Positions 1 through 8,171 of a DNA stretch of 61,207 bases are shown here, in pieces (position 1 is the stretch's first letter; each line of letters begins with the position of its first letter). The notes below the pieces were generated by a model. It had not been told where the DNA came from. It worked only from the letters and a program-made list of their open reading frames with translations, and ran no database searches. Source of the stretch: Verrucomicrobiia bacterium. Its GTDB lineage: Bacteria > Verrucomicrobiota > Verrucomicrobiia > Limisphaerales > UBA11358. The position numbers and the translations under genes were made by a program. Where the stretch lies: NCBI GenBank assembly GCA_031290985.1, contig JARLJW010000110.1, forward strand, positions 1 through 61,207. The letters run 5' to 3'.

Positions 1-70
1 GTGTCCAGGGTGACGGGCACTTTGGGTATCATTGAAGAAGCAACGGCGGGAACTGCATCGGACCGGTTCG

Positions 71-103
71 TAGATGTCATAACTCTCATAGTTATGACAT
101 CTA
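71..103. repeat. Perfect 14-bp inverted repeat
   Basis: The arms TAGATGTCATAACT and AGTTATGACATCTA are perfectly complementary around the loop CTCAT. No T-tract follows, so it does not look like an intrinsic terminator. It could be an operator or the end of a small element; its role is unknown. Confidence 0.7.
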
Positions 104-280
104 TCAGAGCCCTTTCAAGAGGTGCTACAGCGGACGCTTACAACACATCCTCGCAGCCCTGTGGACGATGATCGGCGCCAATAAACGACGACCGGTTACA
201 AAATTAGTTAGGGAAAAGGCGGGATAGATTTTCCCCAAACCCCAAGTTTGTAATCCCGGGAACTTCGCGCCAGAGTCATC

Positions 281-420
281 TGGCAGTTATGGCACAGGCA
301 GGGCGCGTCACTTCGGCACGGCGTCGTGGTGAATCAGCGTGCGCTGGTTGGCAATCGCGGCGGGCAGCGGACTGGCCCGCCCTACCTGCCGCTGTGCCAA
401 TATCAAGTTTAACTGCCATG
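281..420 (+). repeat. Dispersed repeat family A, copy 1
   Basis: This roughly 140-bp segment resembles the reverse complement of 18190-18336. The best-matching core is 321-420 against 18290-18190. Both contain GGCGGGCAG...GCCCGCC hairpin sequence and end in GTTTAACTGCCAT. Confidence 0.6.
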
Positions 421-525
421 GTGCATGACTTTAACATTCGTTAACCCGTCCACTCGGAGGGGACGGGCCGCCCCGAAGGCAACCAAGCATCCGAGGACGA
501 GGACGAGGACGAGGACGAGGGGGAA

Positions 526-555
526 GTCAAACCCAGTCAAACCCGGTCAAACCTG
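526..555 (-). repeat. 10-bp-period tandem array 1
   Basis: There are three consecutive 10-bp units, GTCAAACCCA, GTCAAACCCG and GTCAAACCTG. On the minus strand they read as degenerate GGTTTGAC units, like the arrays at 9201, 17901 and 18113. Confidence 0.7.
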
Positions 556-620
556 AAATTTTAAAAAAATTCCGGAAGGCGACACCCGTGAAACGTCCCC
601 GGCGAAAACGGCGGCGGCAT

Positions 621-641
621 GCCGGTAGGGTTACACCCCAT
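621..641 (+). promoter_or_regulatory. Conserved 21-bp upstream motif, copy 1
   Basis: The block containing GGTAGGGTTACACCCC is identical over 21 bp to 2574-2594. It lies about 90 bp before the CBM48 operon, while the second copy lies 35 bp before a lipoprotein gene. An operator or promoter element shared by two stress operons is the simplest reading; the binding factor is unknown. Confidence 0.55.
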
Positions 642-728
642 AGCGGCCCGGATTTTTAAAGCCCATCCTACGGTTGCGGGTTGGAACATTTGACCAGCCC
701 GAGGTTAACCGTTCCAAATTTTACGTCC

Positions 729-1115
729 ATGAAACACAATCACAACCACGACAACACCCCCGCTCCCGGGTTGCAACTGATGCCGGTGCGGTTTGAATTC
801 ACGCATCCGACGGCCAAAACCGTCTGCCTCGCGGGCACGTTCAATCACTGGCTGCCCGAAGCCAAGACCCTCCATTCCTCCGGCGTCGGCAACTGGTGGA
901 AGGAAACCTCGCTCGCGCCCGGCACCTACGAATACTGCCTCGTGGTGGACGGCAAATGGATGCCCGACCCCAATGCGCGCGAGAGCGTGCCCAACCCTTT
1001 CGGCGGCAGAAATTCCATCTTGAAAGTCGCCGAGTCTCCGGCGCGCGCGCATCTCGCGGATGCGGAAAATTTACCGTTGAAGAACACCAACAAACAAAAA
1101 AAATCAAAACTATGA
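729..1115 (+). CDS. Glycogen-binding (CBM48/AMPK-beta type) protein
   Basis: This encodes a 128-residue protein that is almost entirely one carbohydrate-binding module of the CBM48/E-set type. The family signature is visible: V-x-L-A-G-T-F-N-H-W near residues 31-40, then G-x-W-x-x-x-x-x-L-x-P-G-x-Y-E-Y and V-D-G-x-W. Such modules bind glycogen or branched glucans. No enzyme domain is attached, so it may be a stand-alone glucan-binding or regulatory protein. The ATG at 729 was chosen; a TTG at 681 would add 16 residues without family similarity. Its stop overlaps the next start (ATGA), so the two are probably translationally coupled. Confidence 0.85.
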   Translation: MKHNHNHDNTPAPGLQLMPVRFEFTHPTAKTVCLAGTFNHWLPEAKTLHSSGVGNWWKETSLAPGTYEYCLVVDGKWMPDPNARESVPNPFGGRNSILKVAESPARAHLADAENLPLKNTNKQKKSKL

Positions 1116-1417
1116 ACCAACCAACTGAAGCCACCCACAATGATCTCGGAACCCTGGCGGAAGACGCCCGCGCCCTGATGTCCGCCACCGCGGATGTGGC
1201 CGGGGAAAAAGTCGGCGAAGCCCGCAAGCGCCTCGCCGCCGCGCTCGACAGCGCCAAGCACATGGCGGGCTGTGTCCGCGACAAGGCGGTCGCCGGCGCC
1301 AAGGTCGCCGACCAGACCGTCCGCGAAAATCCGTACCAGGCCATCGCCATTGGCGTCGGCGTGGGGGCGGTCATCGGTTATCTCATTGCGCGCCGCTGCT
1401 CCTCCCGCCGCGACTGA
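1112..1417 (+). CDS. DUF883 (ElaB/YqjD-like) membrane protein
   Basis: This 101-residue protein has a long amphipathic helix (about residues 10-75) rich in Ala, Lys and Asp/Glu. It ends in a hydrophobic glycine-zipper-like segment, V-R-E-N-P-Y-Q-A-I-A-I-G-V-G, and an R-R tail. This is the layout of the ElaB/YqjD family, inner-membrane tail-anchored proteins that bind ribosomes in stationary phase in E. coli. The ATG overlaps the previous stop. The next gene is YqjE-like, reproducing the enterobacterial yqjD-yqjE-yqjK order and supporting the call. Confidence 0.85.
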   Translation: MNQPTEATHNDLGTLAEDARALMSATADVAGEKVGEARKRLAAALDSAKHMAGCVRDKAVAGAKVADQTVRENPYQAIAIGVGVGAVIGYLIARRCSSRRD

Positions 1418-1424
1418 GGCCATC

Positions 1425-1814
1425 ATGGAACCCTCCACCGTCAGCCTTAACCAGCTCGCCACGACCTCCAAACAGTTCGTGCGGCGGCTGGCGACCATCG
1501 GGGAAAACCGGTTGGAACTGCTGGCGGTGGAGATGCAGGAGGAGCGCGAGCGAATCCTGCACGCCTTTCTGCTGGCGCTCGGCGTGGCGGCGTTCGGCCT
1601 GCTGGCCGGCGTCACGCTCACCGCCGGCATCGCTTATTTGCTGTGGACCTGGTCACCGGTCGCGGTGCTGCTGCTCCTGACGGCCATCTATGCCGCCGCC
1701 GGGATTTATTTGTATCGCCGGCTCACCGGGCTGCTGCGCGACTGGCAGACGCTGGCCGGCTCGCTGGATCAACTGCGCAAGGACCGCGAATGCCTGGAAA
1801 AAATTCTCACATGA
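1425..1814 (+). CDS. YqjE-like phage-holin superfamily membrane protein
   Basis: This 129-residue protein has a charged N-terminal helix, then two hydrophobic segments at about residues 45-72 and 78-98, and a coiled C-terminal tail. This matches the YqjE/DUF1469 (phage holin 3_6) family, whose exact function is unknown. It starts 7 bp after the DUF883 gene and overlaps the next gene by ATGA, so it belongs to the same operon. It is probably an inner-membrane partner of the DUF883 protein. Confidence 0.82.
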   Translation: MEPSTVSLNQLATTSKQFVRRLATIGENRLELLAVEMQEERERILHAFLLALGVAAFGLLAGVTLTAGIAYLLWTWSPVAVLLLLTAIYAAAGIYLYRRLTGLLRDWQTLAGSLDQLRKDRECLEKILT

Positions 1815-2104
1815 ACCCGCTCGCCTCCCGGAAAAAACTTCTGATCGCCGAAAGCGACCTGAACCGCGCCCAACTGGCGCAGGAATGGCAGGCGATGTCG
1901 GCTGATGCCCACGCGCTGGCCTACCGGGCGGGAACCCTCCGCTCCCTCGCCACGATGGCGCTGACGCTGGCCGCCAGCCTCGTGTCGCTCCGGCAAAAAA
2001 GCGCCGCACCCGCGGCGGAAAAGACTTCCTGGCTGCAAACCATTCTTAAAGGCGCGCAACTGGCCGGCTCGCTCTGGTCGGAATTTCGCACGCCGAAAAA
2101 TTGA
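1811..2104 (+). CDS. YqjK-like small protein
   Basis: This 97-residue protein has a polar helical N-terminus (R-K-x-L-L-I-A-E-S-D-x-N-R-x-Q-L) and a moderately hydrophobic segment around residues 43-60. Position and pattern match the third member of the yqjD-E-K module, although the sequence itself is weakly conserved. It begins inside the stop of the YqjE-like gene and closes the operon. Confidence 0.7.
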   Translation: MNPLASRKKLLIAESDLNRAQLAQEWQAMSADAHALAYRAGTLRSLATMALTLAASLVSLRQKSAAPAAEKTSWLQTILKGAQLAGSLWSEFRTPKN

Positions 2105-2568
2105 CCGTCCGCAATTGCTGGAGACCCCGGACTTCCTGCCTTTCGAGTTCAGCACGCTCAACGGCCCCGCCATACAGAACAAGGGCATGGCCTTGTTCCC
2201 GCGCAAAATCAACGGGCGTTATTTCATGCTCTCGCGGCAGGATGATGAAAACATTTTAATCATGGCCTCCAATCAATTGCATTTTGGGGCCGATCCAAAA
2301 ATCCTGCTCTCGCCCGCGCGTCCCTGGGAATTTTTCAAGCTGGGCAACTGCGGTTCCCCGCTGGAAGCCGACGCGGGTCATCGGCCGGCGGCGCGAACCG
2401 TTGCTGTACCCTGATGAAACCTGGCGCGAAGGCCATGTGCCGAACGTGGTTTATTCCTGCGGCAGCATGCTGCACGGGCGCCAGGTCATCCTGCCTTATG
2501 CCCTGAGCGCCTCCGCCACCAGCTTCGCCAGCGTCCCGCTGGATGAGCTGCCGGCCGCGATGAAGTGA
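2105..2568 (+). pseudogene. Remnant of a GH130 beta-mannoside phosphorylase
   Basis: Two frames together spell the C-terminal part of a GH130 enzyme. Frame one carries L-N-G-P-A, F-P-R-K-I-N-G-R-Y, L-S-R-Q-D and G-N-C-G-S-P-L-E up to about 2370. Frame two continues with V-I-G-R, G-H-V-P-N-V-V-Y-S-C-G and S-F-A-S-V-P-L-D-E-L to the stop at 2568. Compared with the family, the N-terminal third is missing. Roughly 25-30 codons are also missing between L-E-A-D and V-I-G-R, and the junction changes frame. The gene cannot make an active enzyme. Confidence 0.85.
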
Positions 2569-2573
2569 TTTTC

Positions 2574-2594
2574 GCCGGTAGGGTTACACCCCAT
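2574..2594 (+). promoter_or_regulatory. Conserved 21-bp upstream motif, copy 2
   Basis: This is identical to 621-641 over 21 bp (core GGTAGGGTTACACCCC). It starts 6 bp after the GH130 remnant and ends 35 bp before the lipoprotein start at 2630. The flanking bases differ between copies, so the identity is confined to the motif. Confidence 0.55.
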
Positions 2595-2629
2595 GGTGGC
2601 GGGCGGCCGGAGGGGACTATGCTCGTTCC

Positions 2630-3082
2630 ATGAAAAGCAAACAACCTTGCCTCCACCCCGGCAAGCTCGGTTTGGTGCTCGGCGCCATGCTTGTGGCAAC
2701 TCTGACGGGATGTGTCACCTATGTGGACCGGGCGCAGCCCGGCGAGGTGTACGTGGCCCCCCCGGTGCAGGTCGTGGTCGAGGACGACTACGTTTATTAC
2801 CCCAACTACGAGATTTATTACAGCAGCAGCCGGCATCAATACGCCTACCGGGATGGCCGCAACTGGGTTTCGCGTCCGGCCCCGCGCGGCGTCTCCGTGG
2901 ATGTGCTATTTGCTTCGCCCTCCGTGCGGATGAATTTTCATGATTCACCGGCGCAGCATCATGCGGCCGTGGCCAAGCAGTATCCCAAAAACTGGTCGCC
3001 GCCCGCCCAAAAACAAACGGAGCGGAAAGAAGATCGCAAGGACGACCAGCATGACCAGCACGGAGACAATCACGGCCGATAA
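2630..3082 (+). CDS. Lipoprotein with Tyr-rich envelope domain
   Basis: This 150-residue protein has a lipoprotein signal peptide ending in L-T-G-C (Cys28), so it should be lipidated and envelope-anchored. The mature part begins with a Val/Tyr/Pro-rich stretch, including Y-V-Y-Y-P-N-Y-E-I-Y-Y, like small periplasmic stress lipoproteins. It ends in a very polar Lys/Asp/His tail. It lies behind the 21-bp motif and 31 bp before a DUF3309 gene. The function is not known. Confidence 0.8.
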   Translation: MKSKQPCLHPGKLGLVLGAMLVATLTGCVTYVDRAQPGEVYVAPPVQVVVEDDYVYYPNYEIYYSSSRHQYAYRDGRNWVSRPAPRGVSVDVLFASPSVRMNFHDSPAQHHAAVAKQYPKNWSPPAQKQTERKEDRKDDQHDQHGDNHGR

Positions 3083-3113
3083 ACACCCGCAACCATTCAC
3101 TGAAAGGAACATC

Positions 3114-3272
3114 ATGTCACTCGGAACTATTTTATTGGTGCTGCTCGTCCTGATGCTGCTCGGCGCGCTGCCGACCTGGCCGCACAGCAAGAACTGGGGC
3201 TACTACCCGAGCGGCGGCCTGGGGCTCGTGGTGGCCATCCTGCTCATCCTGCTGTTGCTGGGCAGAATTTGA
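3114..3272 (+). CDS. DUF3309 small membrane protein
   Basis: This is a 52-residue protein of two hydrophobic segments around W-P-H-S-K-N-W-G-Y-Y-P-S-G-G, the hallmark of DUF3309. The family is widespread in stress clusters and has no known activity. AAAGGAAC precedes the ATG at 3114 and is one of the better ribosome-binding sites in this region. A longer upstream frame exists but lacks similarity. Confidence 0.9.
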   Translation: MSLGTILLVLLVLMLLGALPTWPHSKNWGYYPSGGLGLVVAILLILLLLGRI

Positions 3273-3304
3273 ACACCTCCCGCAACCCGGACAAATGCAA
3301 ATCT

Positions 3305-4078
3305 ATGTTACAAAGCATCAAAAAATTATACGGCCAAAAGCTCGCGGCCCTGGATGGCGAAATCGGCCAGGTGAAGGATGTCTATTTTGACGATCACAGC
3401 CGCGCGGTGCGCTACGTCATCGCCGATACCGGCACCTGGCTGACCAGCCGCCAGGTCCTGCTCTCGCCCCGCGCCCTCGGCGACCTCCGTCCGGACGAGA
3501 AAGTCCTGTCCGTGAAGCTGACCCGCAAACAAATCGAGGACTGCCCGCCGATCGAATGGCACAAACCCGTATCACGGCAATATGAAGAGGAGTATCACCG
3601 CCATTACGGCTGGCCCTATTATTGGGAGGGCGACGGGTTATGGGGCGGCATGCGCGGTTTTCCCATCTTGGAAACGCCTCCCAATTTTTCACCCGCCGGA
3701 CCGCCGGCGGCGTTCGGCCCAAAAGCTGAACGTCCCGATGCCCACCTGCACAGCGCCCAGGCCGTGACCGGCTATCATCTTCAGGCCACTGACGGCATCA
3801 CCGGCCACGTCTGTGACTTTCTCATGGACCCCAAGAGCTGGGCCATCACTCAACTGGTCATCAAGATCGGCCACCGGTTCACCGGCAAAGAAGTGCAGCT
3901 ACCGATGGGCCAGGTGGAGCGGATCAGCTACAAGGAATCCACCGTGTTCGTAAAACTTACCCGGGAAGCCGTCGAGAAAAGCCCCGCGTATGATCCGGTG
4001 CCGGTGCCGGTGGTGCCAATCGCACCGCCAGGCCAGGCCCCCCGCAATCCGACGGTCACAATCAATCAAACTCCGTGA
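3305..4078 (+). CDS. PRC-barrel domain protein (two domains)
   Basis: This encodes 257 residues with two PRC-barrel repeats. The first is about residues 1-90 (L-Y-G-Q-K-L-A-A-L-D-G-E-I-G-Q-V-K-D-V-Y-F). The second is about 145-225, with a G-x-I-T-G-H-V-C-D-F-L-x-D core. A Tyr/Trp-rich linker lies between them, and a Pro-rich tail follows. PRC barrels are small beta-barrels used as adaptor domains, and this class is common in bacterial stress loci. The ATG at 3305 was chosen over a TTG at 3269. Its stop overlaps the GTG start of the next gene. Confidence 0.85.
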   Translation: MLQSIKKLYGQKLAALDGEIGQVKDVYFDDHSRAVRYVIADTGTWLTSRQVLLSPRALGDLRPDEKVLSVKLTRKQIEDCPPIEWHKPVSRQYEEEYHRHYGWPYYWEGDGLWGGMRGFPILETPPNFSPAGPPAAFGPKAERPDAHLHSAQAVTGYHLQATDGITGHVCDFLMDPKSWAITQLVIKIGHRFTGKEVQLPMGQVERISYKESTVFVKLTREAVEKSPAYDPVPVPVVPIAPPGQAPRNPTVTINQTP

Positions 4079-5105
4079 AAGCGCTCGTTTATCAGGGCCC
4101 AGGGAACAAGAAGCTGGAAGAAATGCGGAAACCCCTGTTGCGCGATGCCACCGATGCGATCGTGCGGATGACCCGCACCACCATCTGCGGAACCGATCTG
4201 CACATTCTCAAGGGCGATGTGGCCACGGTCGCTGCAGGCCGCGTGCTGGGCCATGAAGGCACTGGTGTCATCGAAGAAATCGGGGCCGGCGTGAGCCGCT
4301 TTCACAAAGGCGACCACGTATTGATCTCGTGCATTACCGCCTGCGGAAAATGCGGATATTGCCGGCGCGGCATGCCTTCGCACTGCGAGTCGGGCGGCTG
4401 GATTCTTGGCAACACGATTGATGGCACGCAGGCGGAGTTTGTGCGGATTCCATTTGCCGACACCAGCTTGTATCTCATACCCGAAAATGCGGACGCGGAC
4501 GCAATGGTGATGTTGAGCGACATCCTGCCGACCGGCTATGAATGCGGCGTGCTCAACGGCGCGGTCAAACCGGGGGACACGGTCGCCATCGTCGGCGCCG
4601 GCCCGGTCGGCCTGGCGGCGTTGCTGACGGCGCAATTTTTCGCGCCCGCGAATCTCATCGCCATTGATCTGGATGACAACCGGCTGGAAGTCGCCAAACA
4701 ATTTGGGGCGACCAGGCTGGTTAACAGCAGCGACGGCCGGGCGGCGGAGCGGATCATGGCCCTGACCGGCGGCAAGGGCGTGGAGGTGGCCATTGAAGCG
4801 GTCGGCGTGGCGGCGACGTTTGAACTCTGCCAGGCAATCATCGGCCCGGGCGGCCACCTCGCCAACATCGGCGTGCATGGCGCCAGCGTGACCCTGCACC
4901 TCGAAAAGCTGTGGTCGCAAAATATTCGCGGCTGGTGGACGCCGTTACCACGCCAATGCTCTTGAAGACCGTCATGGCGGGGGTGCTCAAGCCGAAGCAG
5001 CTCATCACGCATCACTTCACGCTTGCCGACATCCTGAACGCCTATGACACCTTCGGCAACGCCAGCCGGAAACACGCCTTGAAAGTCATCATTGTGAACG
5101 AATAG
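4075..5105 (+). pseudogene. Zinc-dependent alcohol dehydrogenase, frameshifted
   Basis: The first frame (4075-4965) encodes a nearly complete medium-chain dehydrogenase. It has catalytic C-G-T-D-x-H, G-H-E-G, four structural cysteines in C-G-K-C-G-Y-C, and the Rossmann motif G-A-G-P-V-G. It breaks after L-E-K-L-W-S-Q-N-I near 4925. The conserved C-terminus (R-L-V-D-A-V-T-T-P-M-L-L-K-T-V through A-L-K-V-I-I) continues in another frame to 5105. About four residues are missing at the junction and the frame offset fits a net loss of about 10 bp. It is probably inactive, since the protein would lose its last 60 residues. Confidence 0.85.
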
Positions 5106-5131
5106 GCACCCTGACGGAGCGATCCCATTTT

Positions 5132-5386
5132 ATGAACCAAAAATATGTTCCCCAGAATCAAAACCCGAAAACACCCGGTGCGGCACGGCCAACAGCGGCA
5201 GCGATGAGCCAGGCTGAGATTGATTTCATACCGTCACCGGATGAGATTGCCCGGAGGGCTTACTTTGCCTATGAAAACCAGGGCTCCTTGGAAGGGCAGC
5301 ACGTACAGCACTGGCTGAAGGCGGAAGCGGAGTTGATCGCCGAACACCAGCTCACCCGCACCCATCAATTTCACAACCGGACCTGA
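5132..5386 (+). CDS. DUF2934 protein
   Basis: This 84-residue protein has a disordered N-terminus. It ends with the DUF2934 signature: I-A-R-R-A-Y-x-x-Y-E-N-Q-G, a gap, then W-L-K-A-E-A-E-L. The family is short, cytosolic and of unknown function, and typically sits next to stress genes, as here before dps. Confidence 0.88.
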   Translation: MNQKYVPQNQNPKTPGAARPTAAAMSQAEIDFIPSPDEIARRAYFAYENQGSLEGQHVQHWLKAEAELIAEHQLTRTHQFHNRT

Positions 5387-5423
5387 AATCAACAGCTCCA
5401 ATCGACCTCGCAAACAATAATTT

Positions 5424-5945
5424 ATGAACACCCCCAACACCAACCTTGCCGAAGCGCCCGTCATGTATGAAACCGAGAACGACCTCCCGAAAGATCACCG
5501 GACCGAACTGATTACGCTGATGAACCAGCGCCTGGCGGATGCCGTGGACCTGCAACTGCAGATGAAGCAGGCGCATTGGAACGTGAAAGGCCCGAGCTTC
5601 ATCGCCCTGCACGAGCTGTTCGACAAGGTGAGCGAGGCCGTGGAGGACCATGTGGACCTGATCGCCGAACGCATTGTGCAGCTCGGCGGCGTCGCCGAAG
5701 GGACGATCCGCATGGCGGCGGCGCGCACGCGGCTCACCGAATATTCACCGGAGATCGCCGATGGCATGGCACATGTGGAAGCCGTGGCGCGGGCGCTCTC
5801 GACCTTTGGCCAGGCCGCCCGCAACACGATCGACGAGGCGAACGCCCTCGACGACGCCGGCACCGCGGACCTGTTCACCGAAGTTTCCCGCGGCATCGAC
5901 AAATGGCTGTGGTTTGTCGAAGCCCATTCGCAGGCGAAGAAATAA
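5424..5945 (+). CDS. dps: Dps-family DNA-binding ferritin
   Basis: This 173-residue protein matches Dps. The ferroxidase ligands fall at His51, His63, Asp67, Asp78 and Glu82, the same numbering as E. coli Dps, within Q-A-H-W-N-V-K-G and the following helix. Dps forms a dodecamer that oxidises and stores iron and shields DNA in stationary phase. The N-terminal 25 residues are only weakly basic, so DNA binding may be modest. It sits between DUF2934 and dodecin genes, in keeping with a stress regulon. Confidence 0.95.
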   Translation: MNTPNTNLAEAPVMYETENDLPKDHRTELITLMNQRLADAVDLQLQMKQAHWNVKGPSFIALHELFDKVSEAVEDHVDLIAERIVQLGGVAEGTIRMAAARTRLTEYSPEIADGMAHVEAVARALSTFGQAARNTIDEANALDDAGTADLFTEVSRGIDKWLWFVEAHSQAKK

Positions 5946-5975
5946 AGCAGACCGGAAAACACACTCAGGAACGAT

Positions 5976-6191
5976 ATGAAAGACCCCGTTTACAAACTCA
6001 TCGAACTCACCGGCACCTCCACCACTTCCATCGAGGATGCCGTGGACAAGGCCATCAAACGCGCGCATAAAACCATCAAGGACCTGTGCTGGTTCCAAGT
6101 TTTGGAGACCCGCGGCAACATCGCCAAAGGCAGGGTGCACCACTGGCAGGTGACCATCAAAGTCGGTTTCGCCGTGAAAGACGCAGGCTGA
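5976..6191 (+). CDS. Dodecin family protein
   Basis: This 71-residue protein has the dodecin fold signature: Y-K-L-I-E-L-T-G-T-S, then S-I-E-D-A-V, A-I-x-R-A, W-F-Q-V and Y/W-Q-V-T-I-K-V-G-F. Dodecins form hollow dodecamers that bind flavin or coenzyme A and buffer free flavins. The residue usually stacking on flavin (W in W-F-Q-V) is present. It follows dps by 30 bp. Confidence 0.93.
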   Translation: MKDPVYKLIELTGTSTTSIEDAVDKAIKRAHKTIKDLCWFQVLETRGNIAKGRVHHWQVTIKVGFAVKDAG

Positions 6192-6215
6192 TTTGGGCAT
6201 CATCAAAAAAATCAC

Positions 6216-8156
6216 GTGTTAAAAATCAAGTCAGGCCCGGCAACCCATCTGGTGGCGTTGTCGCTGTGCTTTTCGCTGTTGGCCCATGGACAGGAGACCA
6301 CCGTGGTCCTCCCGCCGTCCGTCCCCGACCCCATCGAGCCTTTCAACCGGGCAATGTGGGCGTTCAATAAGGGGCTGATGACGGATGTCATCAAGCCGAC
6401 GAGCCGGGTTTATCGTTTTGTCGTGGTGAAACCCGTGCGGACGGGCATCGGCAATTTTGGCCGGAACCTCACTTACCCGGGACGGGCGATCAACAACCTG
6501 CTCCAGCAAAAGTGGGTCGGCGCCCGGGATGAATCTTACCGGTTTCTTTGCAACACCACCGTGGGCGTGGCCGGTTTCTGGGACGTGGCCACCAAGTGGA
6601 AAATCCCGAAGTCGGATGCTGACTTTGGCCAGACGTTTGGCCAGTGGGGCTGGCGGCCCCAATGTTTCATCATGCTGCCAATTTTTGGCCCGAGCAACGA
6701 GCGCGATACTCTGGGCCTGGTGGCGGACACGGCGGCGAATCCGCTGCTGTACATCTCGCCGTATCAATTGGTGCTGGCCAATCCGCTGACTTATCTCGGC
6801 CCCTACAGCTATTTCAGCTATGCGGTGATGTACAATGACCTCGCGGACAGCGTGAACGAGTATGTGCGCTTCAGTCAGGCCGAGACCGATCCCTATTCCG
6901 AGATCCAATATGCCTGGACGTTTGCGCGCGCGAACCAGGTGGCGAATTTTCAAGTGAAGGGAAAGCAGGATGAATCCTCGCTGGAAACCCTTGAATCCGT
7001 TTTCTTCACATACAAGGATCCGGAATTTCCCAGCCATGCCACAACAAAGTCGGTGCGGATTCCGGCGACGGGCCGGGATTTGAAATTCACCTTCTGGCTG
7101 CAACCGGGACAGGCGAACGTCGTTTATATCATCCCCGGCCTCGGCGGTCACCGGTTGTCCCAGCCTTCCCTGGCGCTGGCGGAGCTGGTTTACAAAAACG
7201 GCTTTTCCGCCGTGCTCGTAAGCAGCCCGTTCAACCCCGAGTTCATGGAACATGCCTCGACGGCGGCGCTGCCGGCGTATTTGCCGGTGGATGGCCACGA
7301 CATGCAGGTGGCGCTGACCGAGATTGATCATCGCCTGCATGGGCTGTATCCCAACCGGTTGGGCAACAAGGCGCTGATGGGGTATTCCATGGGCGCGCTC
7401 GAAACCCTGTTCATCGCGGCCAACGGGGCGACCAATGCGCCTCCGGCCGGACGGGGTGCGGCCAGCCGGCTGCCGCTGATCCAGTTCGACCGCTACGTCG
7501 CCATCAACACGCCCGTGCGCCTGACGCATGGCATTGCCAAGCTGGACGAATTTTATCAGGCACCGTTGGACTGGCCGGCCACCGAACGCACCGCCAACTT
7601 GAAAAATACGTTTCTCAAGGTGGCCGCCTTGAGCCGCAGCACGCTCGTCCCGCAAACGACCCTGCCCTTCGATGCCATTGAATCCAAGTTTCTGATCGGC
7701 CTGACCTTCCGGCTGGAGCTGCGCGATATGATTTACAGTAGCCAGCAGCGGAACAACCAGGGGGTCCTGCATCATTCGCTCCACAATTTCCGGCGCGACC
7801 CGGCGTACCAGGAAATCCTGCAATATTCCTTCCAGGATTATTTCGACAAGTTTGCCGTGCCGTATTATCAGGCCCGGGGCATCGCCGCGCCGGCGGAAAC
7901 GATCGGCCAGGCCGGTGATTTGCGGACTTATGACGCCGCCTTGCGCGCGAACGCCGACATCCGCGTCATCGTAAATCAAAACGATTTTCTGTTGGAGGAC
8001 GAGGATCTGGCCTGGCTGCACGCGACCTTTACCCCGGAGCAATTGACGGTGTTCAACAAGGGCGGTCATCTGGGAAACCTTTCCAATCTGACCGTGCAAA
8101 AATCCATTTTGGCCGCGCTCACCCCGATGCTGCCGCCGGCCATCAAATCCAAATGA
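6216..8156 (+). CDS. MlaA (VacJ)-alpha/beta-hydrolase fusion protein
   Basis: This encodes 646 residues with a GTG start. After a Sec-type signal peptide (cleavage near A-H-G-Q, residues 22-25), residues about 30-235 are an MlaA/VacJ domain: D-P-I-E-P-F-N-R-A-M-W-A-F-N, P-V-R-T-G-I-x-N-F, F-G-Q-T-F-G-Q-W-G. Residues about 280-646 form an alpha/beta hydrolase with an oxyanion-type G-L-G-G-H, the nucleophile elbow G-Y-S-M-G (Ser391), Asp590 in N-Q-N-D and His618 in G-G-H. MlaA normally removes outer-leaflet phospholipid from the outer membrane. Joining it to a Ser hydrolase suggests a phospholipid-handling enzyme. Unlike typical MlaA it has no clear lipobox. Confidence 0.85.
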   Translation: MLKIKSGPATHLVALSLCFSLLAHGQETTVVLPPSVPDPIEPFNRAMWAFNKGLMTDVIKPTSRVYRFVVVKPVRTGIGNFGRNLTYPGRAINNLLQQKWVGARDESYRFLCNTTVGVAGFWDVATKWKIPKSDADFGQTFGQWGWRPQCFIMLPIFGPSNERDTLGLVADTAANPLLYISPYQLVLANPLTYLGPYSYFSYAVMYNDLADSVNEYVRFSQAETDPYSEIQYAWTFARANQVANFQVKGKQDESSLETLESVFFTYKDPEFPSHATTKSVRIPATGRDLKFTFWLQPGQANVVYIIPGLGGHRLSQPSLALAELVYKNGFSAVLVSSPFNPEFMEHASTAALPAYLPVDGHDMQVALTEIDHRLHGLYPNRLGNKALMGYSMGALETLFIAANGATNAPPAGRGAASRLPLIQFDRYVAINTPVRLTHGIAKLDEFYQAPLDWPATERTANLKNTFLKVAALSRSTLVPQTTLPFDAIESKFLIGLTFRLELRDMIYSSQQRNNQGVLHHSLHNFRRDPAYQEILQYSFQDYFDKFAVPYYQARGIAAPAETIGQAGDLRTYDAALRANADIRVIVNQNDFLLEDEDLAWLHATFTPEQLTVFNKGGHLGNLSNLTVQKSILAALTPMLPPAIKSK

Positions 8157-8171
8157 GCCGGAGGCTCCGCC

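Larger units (their letters stand above)
1..728. other. Gene-free leader region with repeats
   Basis: I see no convincing gene here. It holds a 14-bp perfect inverted repeat (71-103), one copy of a dispersed repeat (281-420), a short hexamer run of GAGGAC units (493-520), three tandem 10-bp units (526-555) and a motif shared with the 2.6-kb promoter region (621-641). An open frame from base 1 to 171 has no recognisable protein features. Confidence 0.6.

Noticed and set aside
1..171. Partial gene entering the window
   Set aside because: The frame is open but has no signature, and it runs through a 14-bp inverted repeat.
2115..2414. Intact small gene
   Set aside because: It matches only the middle of GH130 and continues in another frame, so it is a remnant.
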